This document shows, in pieces, positions 49,569 to 58,524 of a stretch of 64,000 nucleotides of DNA. The DNA is taken from the NCBI RefSeq assembly GCF_020422885.1, contig NZ_CP084622.1, positions 296,001 to 360,000 of the forward strand, read 5' to 3'. The stretch comes from Mesobacillus sp. S13. Its GTDB lineage: Bacteria > Bacillota > Bacilli > Bacillales > Cytobacillaceae. Each line of letters opens with the position of its first letter. Position 1 is the first letter of the stretch. A program made the translations under genes and the position numbers. A model generated the notes under the pieces. That model was given only the letters and a program-made list of their open reading frames with translations. It did no database searches and had not been told where the DNA came from.

Positions 49569-50256
49569 CTTCGGACAAAACGAAGGAGAGAAGCAGGGGT
49601 TTTGTCTGAACCTAGTGTGACTTCGGACAAAACGAAGGGGAGAAGCCAAGATTTTGTCCGAACCTGGAGTGACTTCGGACAAAACGAAGGAGAGAAGCAG
49701 GGGTTTTGTCTGAACCTAGTGTGGCTTCGGACAAAACAAAGAGGAAAAGCCGTGATTTTGTCTGAACCTGGAGTGACTTCGGACATAACGAAGAGGGTTA
49801 GCAGTAGTTTTTGTCTGAACTCGGTGTGGCTTTGGACAAAACAAAAAGGCAAAGCCGTGATTTTGTCCGAACCTGGAGTGACTTCGGACAAAACGAAGAG
49901 GGTAGCAGTAGTTTTTGTCCGAACTCGGTGTGACTTCGGACAAAACGAAGGAGAGAAGCAGGGGTTTTGTCTGAACCTAGTGTGGCTTCGGACAAAACAA
50001 AGAGGAAAAGCCAGGATTTTGTCTGAACCTGATGTGACTTCGGACAAAACGAAGAGGAGAAGCAGGGGTTTTGTCTGAACAAGGCATGACTTCGGACAAA
50101 ACGAAGAGGAAAAGCCAGGATTTTGTCCGAACCTGATGTGATTTCGGACAAAACGAAGAGGAGAAGCCAAGATTTTGTCTGAACAAGGCATGACTTCGGA
50201 CAAAACGAAGAGGAGAAACCAAGATTTTGTCCAAACTCGGTGTAACTTCGGAAAAA
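49569..50256 (+). repeat. Array F: fourteen 52-bp repeats, each with hairpin potential
   Basis: GGACA starts at 49573, 49625, 49677, 49729, 49781, 49834, 49886, 49938, 49990, 50042, 50094, 50146 and 50198, with a decayed copy at 50250. All steps are 52 bases except one of 53. In each unit TTCGGACAAAA pairs with TTTTGTCYGAA 30 bases later, giving an 11-bp stem. Units mostly alternate between an AGCAGGGG type and an AGCCAAGA/AGCCAGGA type, making a 104-bp higher-order unit. No gene is accepted in 49502-50374, and frames across the array on both strands are repeat artefacts. Confidence 0.95.
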
Positions 50257-50374
50257 CCTTGCCGGTACCAGTCTTTGCATATTAACAAAATATCCTGGCG
50301 GTATGAAAAATTTGCCTGTAAATCATATTTGGATGAAAATAAAAGATAATAATATAAAAGGATGTGGATACATA

Positions 50375-50926
50375 ATGGGGAAGAAGGCGTTGGTCAATAT
50401 CGATTATACATATGACTTTGTTGCGGATGATGGCCGTCTGACTTGCGGAGAGCCAGGGCAGGCGATTGAAGAAAAGCTTGTCGGAGTGACAAAGGAGTTC
50501 ATCGAAAATGGTGACTATGTTGTTTTCGCGATTGATGTCCATGATGAGGGCGATGAGTTCCATCCGGAAACAAAGCTGTATCCACCGCATAATATCCGCG
50601 GTACGAAGGGAAGGGACTTGTACGGAAGCCTGCAGAATGTTTATGAAGAGAATAAGCATCTCGATCATGTGTACTATATCGATAAAACGAGATATTCAGC
50701 GTTCGCCGGTACTGACCTGGAGATAAAACTTCGCGAGCGGGGAATCACTGAAGTCCATCTCGTCGGTGTGTGTACGGATATTTGTGTCCTTCATACAGCG
50801 GTGGATGCTTATAACAAAGGATTTAAGGTTATTGTTTATAAAGATGCTGTTGCTTCCTTTGACCAAATCGGCCATGAATGGTCGCTCCGTCATTTTGAGA
50901 GTTCGATTGGAGCGGAGGTCAAGTAA
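50375..50926 (+). CDS. pncA: Nicotinamidase PncA (cysteine hydrolase)
   Basis: The 183-residue protein is an isochorismatase-fold cysteine hydrolase that converts nicotinamide to nicotinate. The triad is visible as Asp10 (NIDYTYDF), Lys104 (YIDKTRYSAF) and Cys137 (GVCTDICVLHTA). Metal-binding residues lie in DVHDEGDEFHPE (about 54-65). It is followed by pncB, the next enzyme of NAD salvage, which supports the assignment. ATG at 50375 gives normal length; the RBS (AAGGATG) is rather distant. The last 24 bases of the gene form the first copy of a downstream 45-bp tandem array. Confidence 0.9.
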   Translation: MGKKALVNIDYTYDFVADDGRLTCGEPGQAIEEKLVGVTKEFIENGDYVVFAIDVHDEGDEFHPETKLYPPHNIRGTKGRDLYGSLQNVYEENKHLDHVYYIDKTRYSAFAGTDLEIKLRERGITEVHLVGVCTDICVLHTAVDAYNKGFKVIVYKDAVASFDQIGHEWSLRHFESSIGAEVK

Positions 50927-51108
50927 TGCGCAATGAGTTATAACTGCTCGGTTAGAGCGGAGGACAAGTAAAGCGCAACGAAGTTATCACTGCTTGATTA
51001 GGGCAAGATTATGTAAAACGCAACGAAGTTATAACTGCTCGATTAGGACTAGATTATGTAAAACGCAACGAAGTTATAACTGCTCGAATGGAGCCTGATC
51101 AAGTAATA
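50903..51108 (+). repeat. Array G: 45-46 bp tandem repeats that begin inside pncA
   Basis: Units begin at 50903, 50948, 50994 and 51039, with a partial fifth at 51084. Unit 1 contains the final eight codons of pncA (TCGATTGGAGCGGAGGTCAA to the TAA). Later units carry the consensus GCAACGAAGTTATAACTGCTC, in which AGTTATAACT is a perfect palindrome. The array fills the pncA-pncB gap. Confidence 0.9.
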
Positions 51109-51162
51109 CAGACCGGCGTTTTGTCAGCTACCTATTGATGGCAGTAAATTGGAGGTTTTTTG

Positions 51163-52638
51163 ATGAGCACTAAATTCAGAGACGACAGCTTGATGCTGCA
51201 TACGGACTTATATCAATTGAATATGATGGAAACGTACTGGCGCGATGACGTTCACAATCGCCGCGCGGTGTTTGATTTATTTTTCCGGAAGCTTCCTTTT
51301 GGAAATGGCTATGCCGTTTTTGCCGGACTTGAAAAAATCATCAGCTATATCGAGAATTTTGGCTTCACAGAAGATGATATTCAATATTTGAGAGAGGAAG
51401 GAAAGTTCGATGAGGATTTCCTTGCCTTTTTAAAAGACCTGCGTTTTACAGGAAGTATCCGTGCGATGCAAGAGGGGGAGATTGTTTTTGCCAATGAGCC
51501 CCTGGTAAGGGTAGATGCACCACTGGTTCAAGCGCAATTGATTGAAACGGCCCTGCTTAATATCGTCAACTACCAGACGTTGATTGCGACAAAGGCTTCA
51601 CGGATCAAACAGGTGGTAAAGAACGAAATCGCGATGGAGTTCGGCAGCCGCCGTGCACATGAAATGGATGCTGCACTCTGGGGCACGCGTGCTGCATATG
51701 TTGGAGGCTTTGATTCTACCAGCAATGTACGTGCGGGAAAGTTATTCGGGATCCCGATTTCCGGAACGCATGCTCACTCAATGGTTCAGGCATACAGAGA
51801 TGACTACACCGCGTTTAAAAAATATGCGGAAACGCACAGGGACTGCGTTTTCCTGGTCGATACATATGATACGCTGCGGTCAGGGGTGCCAAACGCGATC
51901 AAAGTGGCAAAGGAATTCGGCGATAAAATCAATTTCATCGGAATCCGTCTCGACAGCGGCGACCTTGCTTATCTTTCAAAGGAAGCTCGTAAAATGTTGG
52001 ATGAAGCCGGCTTTAAAGATGCAAAAATCGTAGCATCCAGCGACCTGGATGAGTATACGATCATGAACCTGAAAGCCCAGGGTGCGAAAATCGATACTTG
52101 GGGAGTCGGGACGAAGCTGATCACAGCATACGAACAGGCTGCCCTTGGCGCTGTTTATAAAATCGTTTCAGTCGAGCGGGCAGACGGAACGATGGAGGAC
52201 ACAATCAAGATTTCGTCCAATCCGGAAAAAGTAACGACGCCTGGCATTAAAAATGTGTACAGAATCATCAACAAAGCCAACAATCGTTCAGAAGGGGACT
52301 ACATCACGCTCGAAGGTGAAAATCCGCAGCAGGAAAAGCGGCTGAAGATGTTCCATCCAGTCCATACTTTTATCAGCAAATTCGTCACCAATTTCGACGC
52401 GAGGGATTTGCATCATGATATCTTCAATGAGGGCAAGCTTGTTTACACCCAGCCGAGCCTGGAAGAAGTCCGCCAACATTCAACATACTGCTTAGGCGTT
52501 CTTTGGGAAGAATACACACGGATGCTCAACCCCGAAGAATATCCAGTCGACCTCAGCCAAAAATGCTGGGATAACAAAATGCGCAATATAGAAGAAGTGA
52601 AAGAGAAGGTCATGGAGATGACTGGAGAAAAACTGTAA
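51163..52638 (+). CDS. pncB: Nicotinate phosphoribosyltransferase PncB
   Basis: PncB makes nicotinate mononucleotide from nicotinate, PRPP and ATP. The 491-residue length is in the normal range. It starts DDSLMLHTDLYQLNMMETYW. EFGSRRAHEMDAALWGTRAAYVGGF (about residues 163-187), FLVDTYDT (about 228-235), IRLDSGDLAYLS (about 263-274) and TWGVGTKLITAY (about 311-322) are the classic PncB motifs. GGAGG is seven bases before ATG 51163. It follows pncA across Array G and may share its transcript. A terminator follows. Confidence 0.96.
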   Translation: MSTKFRDDSLMLHTDLYQLNMMETYWRDDVHNRRAVFDLFFRKLPFGNGYAVFAGLEKIISYIENFGFTEDDIQYLREEGKFDEDFLAFLKDLRFTGSIRAMQEGEIVFANEPLVRVDAPLVQAQLIETALLNIVNYQTLIATKASRIKQVVKNEIAMEFGSRRAHEMDAALWGTRAAYVGGFDSTSNVRAGKLFGIPISGTHAHSMVQAYRDDYTAFKKYAETHRDCVFLVDTYDTLRSGVPNAIKVAKEFGDKINFIGIRLDSGDLAYLSKEARKMLDEAGFKDAKIVASSDLDEYTIMNLKAQGAKIDTWGVGTKLITAYEQAALGAVYKIVSVERADGTMEDTIKISSNPEKVTTPGIKNVYRIINKANNRSEGDYITLEGENPQQEKRLKMFHPVHTFISKFVTNFDARDLHHDIFNEGKLVYTQPSLEEVRQHSTYCLGVLWEEYTRMLNPEEYPVDLSQKCWDNKMRNIEEVKEKVMEMTGEKL

Positions 52639-52646
52639 AAAGTGAT

Positions 52647-52680
52647 GACTGCTTTCCTATGGTGAAAGCAGTCTTTTTTA
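52647..52680 (+). terminator. Terminator after pncB
   Basis: GACTGCTTTC and GAAAGCAGTC form a perfect 10-bp stem around CTATGGT, followed by T residues. Confidence 0.92.
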
Positions 52681-52753
52681 TATCGATTGAACCTCATCCT
52701 TAGGCAGGTTCTTTTTTTATTGGAAAAATAAACAAAAAACTTATCCGGATGTG

Positions 52754-52780
52754 TTAACTTTTCATTAGGATAAACGTTAT
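52754..52780 (+). promoter_or_regulatory. Possible ECF-sigma autoregulatory promoter
   Basis: TTAAC (52754-52758) is followed after 16 bases by CGTTAT (52775-52780). This resembles the AAC-N16-CGT pattern of ECF promoters and lies directly upstream of an ECF sigma gene. Confidence 0.35.
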
Positions 52781-52797
52781 GTATGCGGGAGGTCGGT

Positions 52798-53298
52798 ATG
52801 GGAGATGTAAATCAAGATCTTAATCATGAGCTGAACATTGTCTATCGGTACCTGCTGAAGCAGGGGATTGCCCATGTCGATGCAGAGGACATTGTTCAGG
52901 AAACCGCATATAAATACTTGCTTTTTAATGATTCGATCCAGCCGGCGAAAACCCGCAGCTGGCTGATTCGAGTAGCATTGAATTTCCATTATGACCAATG
53001 CCGGAAGCTTAGGCGAATCGAGCTTAATATGGAGAATGAACAGCACACATCCAATAGTGAGGAACAGCCTGAAGCAGCCATTTTAACAAAGGAAAATAGA
53101 AATGAGCTTGGAGAATTGCTGAGCCGGTTAAAGCCGCAATACCAGGAGTTATTATTATTGAAGTATCAGAGCGGGCTTTCTTACCAGGAAATAGCGCAAT
53201 TATTAGGCATTAGTGTAAGTTCCGTCAAAACGAATTTGTTCAGGGCCAGGCAGCGTTTAGCTAAGGTATTAAAGGAGGCAGCCTATGACAGAGAATAA
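52798..53298 (+). CDS. ECF-family RNA polymerase sigma factor
   Basis: The 166-residue protein has the two ECF regions. Region 2 includes DAEDIVQETAYKYLLF and RSWLIRVALNFHYDQCRK (about residues 24-73). Region 4 includes KPQYQELLLLKYQSGLSYQE and then IAQLLGISVSSVKTNLFRARQRL (about 112-155). It resembles the SigM/SigX/YlaC-type group of Bacillus, but I cannot name the orthologue. GGGAGG precedes ATG 52798. It overlaps the anti-sigma gene by 14 bases, the usual arrangement for an envelope-stress switch. Confidence 0.92.
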   Translation: MGDVNQDLNHELNIVYRYLLKQGIAHVDAEDIVQETAYKYLLFNDSIQPAKTRSWLIRVALNFHYDQCRKLRRIELNMENEQHTSNSEEQPEAAILTKENRNELGELLSRLKPQYQELLLLKYQSGLSYQEIAQLLGISVSSVKTNLFRARQRLAKVLKEAAYDRE

Positions 53299-54265
53299 CA
53301 GAGAAAAATACTCGCAGGATATTGACTTTATGAGCAGTCCTTCCATGCAGAGAGCTATAAAGAAATCGAGAGTGAAGCAGACCATTAAGTACACATTCAT
53401 CGCATTCCTTACATCCGCAGTATTGTTGACTGTGATATTTGTTGGCAGTGATTATCTCCTGAATAAAAGACTGCGGGATAATCAGAATCATATGGAACGC
53501 ATGGTGAAGGGCGCAAATATTTCTGGAGAAAGCACTTATTATATCCATAATCTCTTCAGCGTCTTAGGGGAAACAACTTATTATAAGAAAATTGGCGGCC
53601 GGCAGATTGTCTGGGATAAAACAACAAAGAAAATCCCTGTATTCGGCCGGATCCAAACCATCCACCGCGGCAGCGGAATGGTTACAACGGATTCCATGGA
53701 CGAAGAAGCGAAAAGGACGGTCCGTTATAATGATTATAATAACGAACGGAAGATTGATTTCTATTATCCGGGCCTGACATATGACTATCTGCCAAAGGAA
53801 TTGGATCTTGCTGCTGGTTTGGACGAGAATATGCTTGTTGAGGTTGCCCTGTCTTTCAAGGAGCCGATGACATTGGATCAGCTGAGCAAAACGCTTGGAC
53901 ACGAAAATGTCAATTGGCTATGGGTGGATACGACGACTGAACCACAAAGGGCAAGGATGAATGATGAACTAGATGCTGACGGTTTAAAAGTGAAGGGCGG
54001 CGGCAATGCTTTTGGGTTCGAAGTGACTGAAGAGTACCCTTATTCAGCAAGTAACGGCCAAGGGTATCTAGCTGCCTTAGAAGGAGCAAGCGAATCAAGC
54101 GCTTCTGTTAAAGAAGCCCTGAAAGCGGTTAAGGCCAATGCCAAAAACGGTGAACTTCTAATCAGCGGGGCGGTTGTTACGGGAACCCCGGAAGAATTGC
54201 AGCGTTTCAGGAAGCTGGATTTTATCAGGGCATCGGTACTTGGAGTGACAATTGATAAATATTAA
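53285..54265 (+). CDS. Membrane anti-sigma factor (Sigma_reg_N/Sigma_reg_C type)
   Basis: The 326-residue protein has a short cytoplasmic N-terminus (DIDFMSSPSMQRAIKKSRVKQ) and one membrane helix (IKYTFIAFLTSAVLLTVIFVG, about residues 34-54). A large extracytoplasmic C-terminal domain follows. The N-terminal segment and the C-terminal EVALSFKEPMTLDQLSKTLG fit the sigma-regulator N and C domains found in Bacillus anti-sigma factors. It overlaps the ECF sigma gene by 14 bases. It probably holds the sigma factor at the membrane until an envelope signal arrives; the signal is unknown. Confidence 0.85.
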   Translation: MTENNREKYSQDIDFMSSPSMQRAIKKSRVKQTIKYTFIAFLTSAVLLTVIFVGSDYLLNKRLRDNQNHMERMVKGANISGESTYYIHNLFSVLGETTYYKKIGGRQIVWDKTTKKIPVFGRIQTIHRGSGMVTTDSMDEEAKRTVRYNDYNNERKIDFYYPGLTYDYLPKELDLAAGLDENMLVEVALSFKEPMTLDQLSKTLGHENVNWLWVDTTTEPQRARMNDELDADGLKVKGGGNAFGFEVTEEYPYSASNGQGYLAALEGASESSASVKEALKAVKANAKNGELLISGAVVTGTPEELQRFRKLDFIRASVLGVTIDKY

Positions 54266-54351
54266 CCATCACTATTTCCCTGTTTTTTAAAGGATTTCCC
54301 CTAGCTATAAAGAATTATTAGGGAACGAATCTTTTCTGAGGGTGTTGCTGT

Positions 54352-55425
54352 GTGAATCATCAATGTAATGCAATCGATTATGAACAATTCATACCTAGGG
54401 AAACAGGCTTTATTTTCAAGTTTGAAAAAGTAGGCAACACTTTTATCCATACATTCATTGAGGGGAAACTAATCGAAAAAGTGGGTCTCTGTCCTGAATT
54501 TATTGTAGGAAAATCTTTGTTTGAATTCCTTCCGCCTGAGCAGGCTCAGCGCAAAGAGCTTTTTTACGAAAAGGCCTGGAATGGCGAAAATGTTAACTAT
54601 GAAGGCAGCTTTGGGGAAGTCCAGTACTTAGCCATCCTGAATCCGGTATGCCATAACGGGGTGACGATTGAAGTCATCGGGACAACCATTGATATAACAA
54701 AGGAGAAAATAAGGGAGAAGCAGGCCCAGCAAATGGAGAAGCTATCTGTAGTCGGGGAACTGGCAGCGGGAATCGCGCATGAAATCAGGAATCCGCTCAC
54801 ATCCATGAAAGGCTTCGCTAAAATTGTCAAAGAAAGTGTTTCGGATCAAAAGTTGATTCCATACCTTGATATCATGATGGATGAGATGGAGCGAATCAAT
54901 CAAATCGTCAATGAGTTCATGTTCATTGCCAAACCGAAAGAAAATGTTCGTTTTCAAAACACAAACGTAAATAAATTATTGAGGGACTGTATCCAATTCA
55001 TGGGACCGCAGGCCAATTTGAAGAGCATCAATATTGAATTGGAAGCAAAAGTACAAATCAATTTGAATTGTGATGGGAATCAGATAAAACAAGTCCTGAT
55101 CAATCTTCTGCAGAACGCGATCGAAGCCACGGAGAACAATGGCCATTTCATCGGGGTAAGCTTGGAAGAGGCTAGTGCAGATGCCGTTATGATCACCGTC
55201 TCTGATAAAGGCTGCGGAATACCGGAATCAAGATTCAATCGCCTTTTTGAGCCTTTTTATTCAACGAAGGAAAAAGGAACAGGATTGGGCTTGCTCACCT
55301 GCAAACGGATCATCGACCTTCATCAAGGAAGCATTGATATTGAAAGCGAACCTGGGGCAGGCACGACTATACGGATTGTGCTGCCTAGAAATCGAAATGT
55401 AGAATCCATGTTGAATGCCGAATAA
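54352..55425 (+). CDS. PAS-domain sensor histidine kinase (sporulation-kinase-like)
   Basis: The 357-residue protein has no membrane helix. An N-terminal PAS-like domain (about residues 10-125) is followed by a dimerisation domain with the phosphoacceptor histidine in GELAAGIAHEIRNPLTSMKGF. The ATPase domain has N-box NLLQNAIEAT, G1 DKGCGIPE, F-box LFEPFYSTKEKGTGLGL and G2. This is the KinA/KinE-like layout of Bacillus kinases feeding the phosphorelay. No response regulator lies next to it, which fits that role but does not prove it. The start is GTG 54352, with GAGGGTG upstream. Confidence 0.88.
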   Translation: MNHQCNAIDYEQFIPRETGFIFKFEKVGNTFIHTFIEGKLIEKVGLCPEFIVGKSLFEFLPPEQAQRKELFYEKAWNGENVNYEGSFGEVQYLAILNPVCHNGVTIEVIGTTIDITKEKIREKQAQQMEKLSVVGELAAGIAHEIRNPLTSMKGFAKIVKESVSDQKLIPYLDIMMDEMERINQIVNEFMFIAKPKENVRFQNTNVNKLLRDCIQFMGPQANLKSINIELEAKVQINLNCDGNQIKQVLINLLQNAIEATENNGHFIGVSLEEASADAVMITVSDKGCGIPESRFNRLFEPFYSTKEKGTGLGLLTCKRIIDLHQGSIDIESEPGAGTTIRIVLPRNRNVESMLNAE

Positions 55426-55427
55426 AT

Positions 55428-55462
55428 AATGCCATGCTTCTTTTCGGAGCACGGCATTTTTG
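55428..55462 (+). terminator. Terminator after the sensor kinase gene
   Basis: AATGCCATGCT and AGCACGGCATT pair with one mismatch and are followed by a short T run. Confidence 0.75.
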
Positions 55463-55548
55463 CTGTCGTTCCATAAGACTTATCTGTTAAAATGGAAGAG
55501 CAACCCCTTAATTCCCCACATTTTCTCACTGAAAGGAGCCACCTCGCT

Positions 55549-57681
55549 ATGCTGCAAAAAGCCCATCAATTATTGCAAGATCATTTCGGTTATTCTTCAT
55601 TCCGGTTGGGACAGGAACAGGCAATTTCCTATGTGCTGGAAGGAAAAAATACAGTCTGCGTCATGCCGACTGGAGGCGGTAAATCGATCGTTTATCAAAT
55701 CCCGGCTCTCGTGCTGCCAGGGACCACCATCGTGATTTCTCCGCTGATTTCCTTGATGAAGGACCAGGTAGATACGCTCGTCCAGCTAGGCATTCCAGCG
55801 ACGTATATCAACAGCTCGCTTACTGCCGGAGAAGCTGCAGCGCGAATGGATGATGCAAGGAACGGAAAGTACAAGCTGTTGTACATAGCTCCAGAGCGGC
55901 TAGGGTCCTGGGAGTTCATCGACGACCTGCAGGACATGGAAATTCCTTTGATCGCCGTCGATGAAGCGCACTGTATCTCGCAGTGGGGCCATGATTTCCG
56001 GCCGAGTTATTTGCAGATTTCCGGACTCGCTGACCGTCTGCCGCGAAAACCAATTGTACTTGCCTTGACGGCAACAGCAACACCGAAAGTACGGGAAGAC
56101 ATTTGCGCTTCGTTAAAAATAAACCCTGAGAATACGGTCATTACAGGGTTTGAGCGAAGTAACCTGAGCTTTTCCGTTGTAAAGGGCCAGGACCGCCAGG
56201 CGTATTTAAGGGATTTTATCAAAAAGAACGAAAAGGAAGCCGGCATCATTTATGCGGCGACAAGGAAAATCGTCGATCAGTTGTATGAATGGCTACAGAA
56301 GGAAGGTTTCAATGCCGCCCGCTACCACGCAGGCATGAATGATGAAGACCGGAACAGCGAACAGGAGCGATTTTTACAGGACGAGGCGTCTGTGATGGTT
56401 GCGACTTCGGCTTTCGGAATGGGAATTGATAAGAGTAATATCAGGTACGTTCTCCATTTCCAGATGCCGAAAAATATGGAAAGTTACTATCAGGAAGCTG
56501 GCCGTGCCGGTCGTGACGGCTTGGACAGTGAATGTACCGTGCTGTATTCATCACAGGATGTCCAGGTTCAGCGCTTTTTGATTGATCAGTCTGCTGATCG
56601 GGAACGAATTGCGCCTGAGTTGGAAAAATTGCAGCAAATGGTCGGATACTGCCATACCGAGGAATGCTTGCAATCCTATATCCTTCATTATTTTGGCGAG
56701 ACAGAGACAGAGCCTTGCGGACGCTGCGGCAATTGTACCGATTCCCGCGAGACAGAAGATGTCACGAAGGATGCGCAGATGGTGCTTTCATGCATCATCC
56801 GGATGGGCCAGAAATACGGAAAGGCCATGACGGCTAATGTATTGACGGGCTCGCGGAATAAAAAAGTCCTTGAGTTCCGCCTGGATAAATTGCCGACTTA
56901 TGGACTGATGAAGGACCGCAATGCCAAGCAGGTCAATGACTTGATTGAGTTCCTGATCTCCCAGGAGCTGATCGGCGTCGAGCATGGGACATACCCGACG
57001 ATTTATGTGCCGGAAAAAGGGAAGGATGTTCTGCTCGGAAAAACGCAGGTCTTCAGGAAGGAAGCGGTGCAGGTCAAGCAGGTTTCAAACGATGATCCAT
57101 TGTTTGAAGAACTGCGTGAGTTGCGTAGAGAGGTTGCCGCTGCGGAAAAAGTAGCGCCATTTATGATTTTCTCCGATTCCTCATTGAAGGATATGTGCCT
57201 GAAGCTGCCGCTGACGGATGCGGAGTTTCTCAAAGTGGCTGGTGTTGGAGAACACAAGCTGCAGAAGTATGGTGCCCCATTCATTCAGCTGATTATCGAG
57301 TTCTGCGAGAAGCATCCCGAGCGCCAGCCAGTGATGGGTGCTGTATCGGAGCCAGTAAGGAAACCGGCGAAAAAGACTATCGGTGATTCCCATCTGGAAA
57401 CCTACAAGCTGCATCAGGAAAAAAGATCCGTAGCCGAGATAGCCTCAAAGCGCGAGCTGGCAGAAAGCACGGTCGAAAACCACCTGATTCAGTGTATCCA
57501 GCAGGGAATGGAAGTCGACTATGACGTGCTGATTCCTTCTGGGTATATCGACGACCTCGAACAGGCCGTCGCAGAAGCAGGACGTGACAAGCTCAAGCCC
57601 ATCAAGGAACTGCTGCCCGATGACGTCAGCTATTTCATGATCAAGGTATTTCTCTATATGTCTAAGAAAAAGGTACATTAG
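55549..57681 (+). CDS. recQ: ATP-dependent DNA helicase RecQ
   Basis: From ATG 55549 the protein has 710 residues. It shows the RecQ motif 0 region YSSFRLGQEQAI, Walker A MPTGGGKSIVYQIP, the VDEAHCISQWGHDFRPSY box, and motif VI QEAGRAGRDG. The RQC zinc ligands (CHTEECLQSYILHYF, then PCGRCGNC) and an HRDC domain (LPLTDAEFLKVAGVGEHKLQKYG) follow. The C-terminal extension contains a further helix-turn-helix-like segment (VAEIASKRELAESTVENHL), as in long-form RecQ of Bacilli. Earlier in-frame starts lack an RBS; AAAGGAG precedes this one. Confidence 0.95.
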   Translation: MLQKAHQLLQDHFGYSSFRLGQEQAISYVLEGKNTVCVMPTGGGKSIVYQIPALVLPGTTIVISPLISLMKDQVDTLVQLGIPATYINSSLTAGEAAARMDDARNGKYKLLYIAPERLGSWEFIDDLQDMEIPLIAVDEAHCISQWGHDFRPSYLQISGLADRLPRKPIVLALTATATPKVREDICASLKINPENTVITGFERSNLSFSVVKGQDRQAYLRDFIKKNEKEAGIIYAATRKIVDQLYEWLQKEGFNAARYHAGMNDEDRNSEQERFLQDEASVMVATSAFGMGIDKSNIRYVLHFQMPKNMESYYQEAGRAGRDGLDSECTVLYSSQDVQVQRFLIDQSADRERIAPELEKLQQMVGYCHTEECLQSYILHYFGETETEPCGRCGNCTDSRETEDVTKDAQMVLSCIIRMGQKYGKAMTANVLTGSRNKKVLEFRLDKLPTYGLMKDRNAKQVNDLIEFLISQELIGVEHGTYPTIYVPEKGKDVLLGKTQVFRKEAVQVKQVSNDDPLFEELRELRREVAAAEKVAPFMIFSDSSLKDMCLKLPLTDAEFLKVAGVGEHKLQKYGAPFIQLIIEFCEKHPERQPVMGAVSEPVRKPAKKTIGDSHLETYKLHQEKRSVAEIASKRELAESTVENHLIQCIQQGMEVDYDVLIPSGYIDDLEQAVAEAGRDKLKPIKELLPDDVSYFMIKVFLYMSKKKVH

Positions 57682-57709
57682 GACGAAGCCCGCGGGCTTC
57701 GTCTTTTTT
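57682..57709 (+). terminator. Terminator of recQ
   Basis: GACGAAGCCC (57682-57691) and GGGCTTCGTC (57694-57703) form a near-perfect palindrome followed by six T residues. It abuts the recQ stop codon. Confidence 0.9.
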
Positions 57710-57874
57710 GGCTTTAATGTAAATGGAAATTGGAATTCTTTTAAGGATGTTCCCTATTTTATCGGCACAAAAAGTGAATTTAATGGAACCGTGAAACATT
57801 GGTCAGTGCCCGTGAAAGAGAAGATCGAGAGAGCACGGTCACAAGAAGTGGGTGACCAGTTTATCGTCACGTAA
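57710..57874 (+). pseudogene. Probable gene remnant downstream of recQ
   Basis: The frame stays open for 54 codons and encodes GFNVNGNWNSFKDVPYFIGT, then VKHWSVPVKEKIERARSQEV and DQFIVT before a stop at 57872. There is no start codon with an RBS, and its beginning lies in the recQ terminator. The text is protein-like, so I interpret it as the 3' remnant of a lost gene. The rest of the gap to 58044 is AT-rich with no other feature seen. Confidence 0.35.
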
Positions 57875-58044
57875 ATGGCTTTAAATTCCCCCAAAAAAAT
57901 AGCATCCTCTCAAATTATCGTCACTGCACTCCTCTCTATATGCCCTCCTCCAACCAAAATAGAATTAAATATCTTAATAAAATACTTTTCTGAAAAATTA
58001 AAAATGGTAAAATATAACTAGTGTCGAAAAAAGGTGGTGTCAGG

Positions 58045-58467
58045 ATGCATCCTATTACGATTATTGAGATATTGTTCGCTTTGGGTTTCGTGTTGATGCT
58101 TCTGGGGCTTACTTTCCTTTTGCCCATGAAGAAGCGGAATTATGCTATAAAGATAATCGTGGTTGTTATCATAACAGAGTTGGCTTTTTTCGCGCTTCGT
58201 CCCCTCTGGATCGACTATCATCGCGATATCAAAACGGAACAGCTTACTGAATACCTGGAAAAGAGGTATCCGAGTGAGGAGTTCAAGATCAGTTACCGCA
58301 CGAGCAGAAACTATAATCCTTATCATCTGGAAGTCAGGTTCAACAATGAGCCGGGTTGGAGTTACTCTTATTCTGTTACCGATAAAGGCATCAAGCAGGT
58401 AAGCGTAGGCGTGCCGGATACGCAATTGCCTGATGAAGGTCTCCACTATGAGGATTTAGGAGATTGA
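58045..58467 (+). CDS. Small membrane protein, possibly DUF3139-like
   Basis: From ATG 58045 the product has 140 residues. Two membrane helices (about residues 4-27 and 34-54) are followed by a soluble domain with TEQLTEYLEKRYPSEEFKI and NPYHLEVRFNNEPGWSYSY. The second half recalls DUF3139-type proteins, but I am not certain. AAGGTGG lies seven bases before the ATG; an upstream GTG is less likely. It precedes two ABC permease genes in the same direction with a gap of 57 bases, so it may be co-transcribed and functionally linked to them. Confidence 0.65.
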   Translation: MHPITIIEILFALGFVLMLLGLTFLLPMKKRNYAIKIIVVVIITELAFFALRPLWIDYHRDIKTEQLTEYLEKRYPSEEFKISYRTSRNYNPYHLEVRFNNEPGWSYSYSVTDKGIKQVSVGVPDTQLPDEGLHYEDLGD

Positions 58468-58524
58468 GAGAAAGGTAGAATGCAACTTACTAGTTTAATA
58501 AAATACATTCCATCAGGAGGCTTC

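Noticed and set aside
49532..50288. Long open frames on both strands across the 52-bp array (for example 49532-50203 minus and 49602-50078 plus).
   Set aside because: They consist of repeated peptides such as FVRSH and GQN produced by the array, are open in several frames at once and have no RBS. The period of 52 is not a multiple of three, so the peptide repeat also changes frame.
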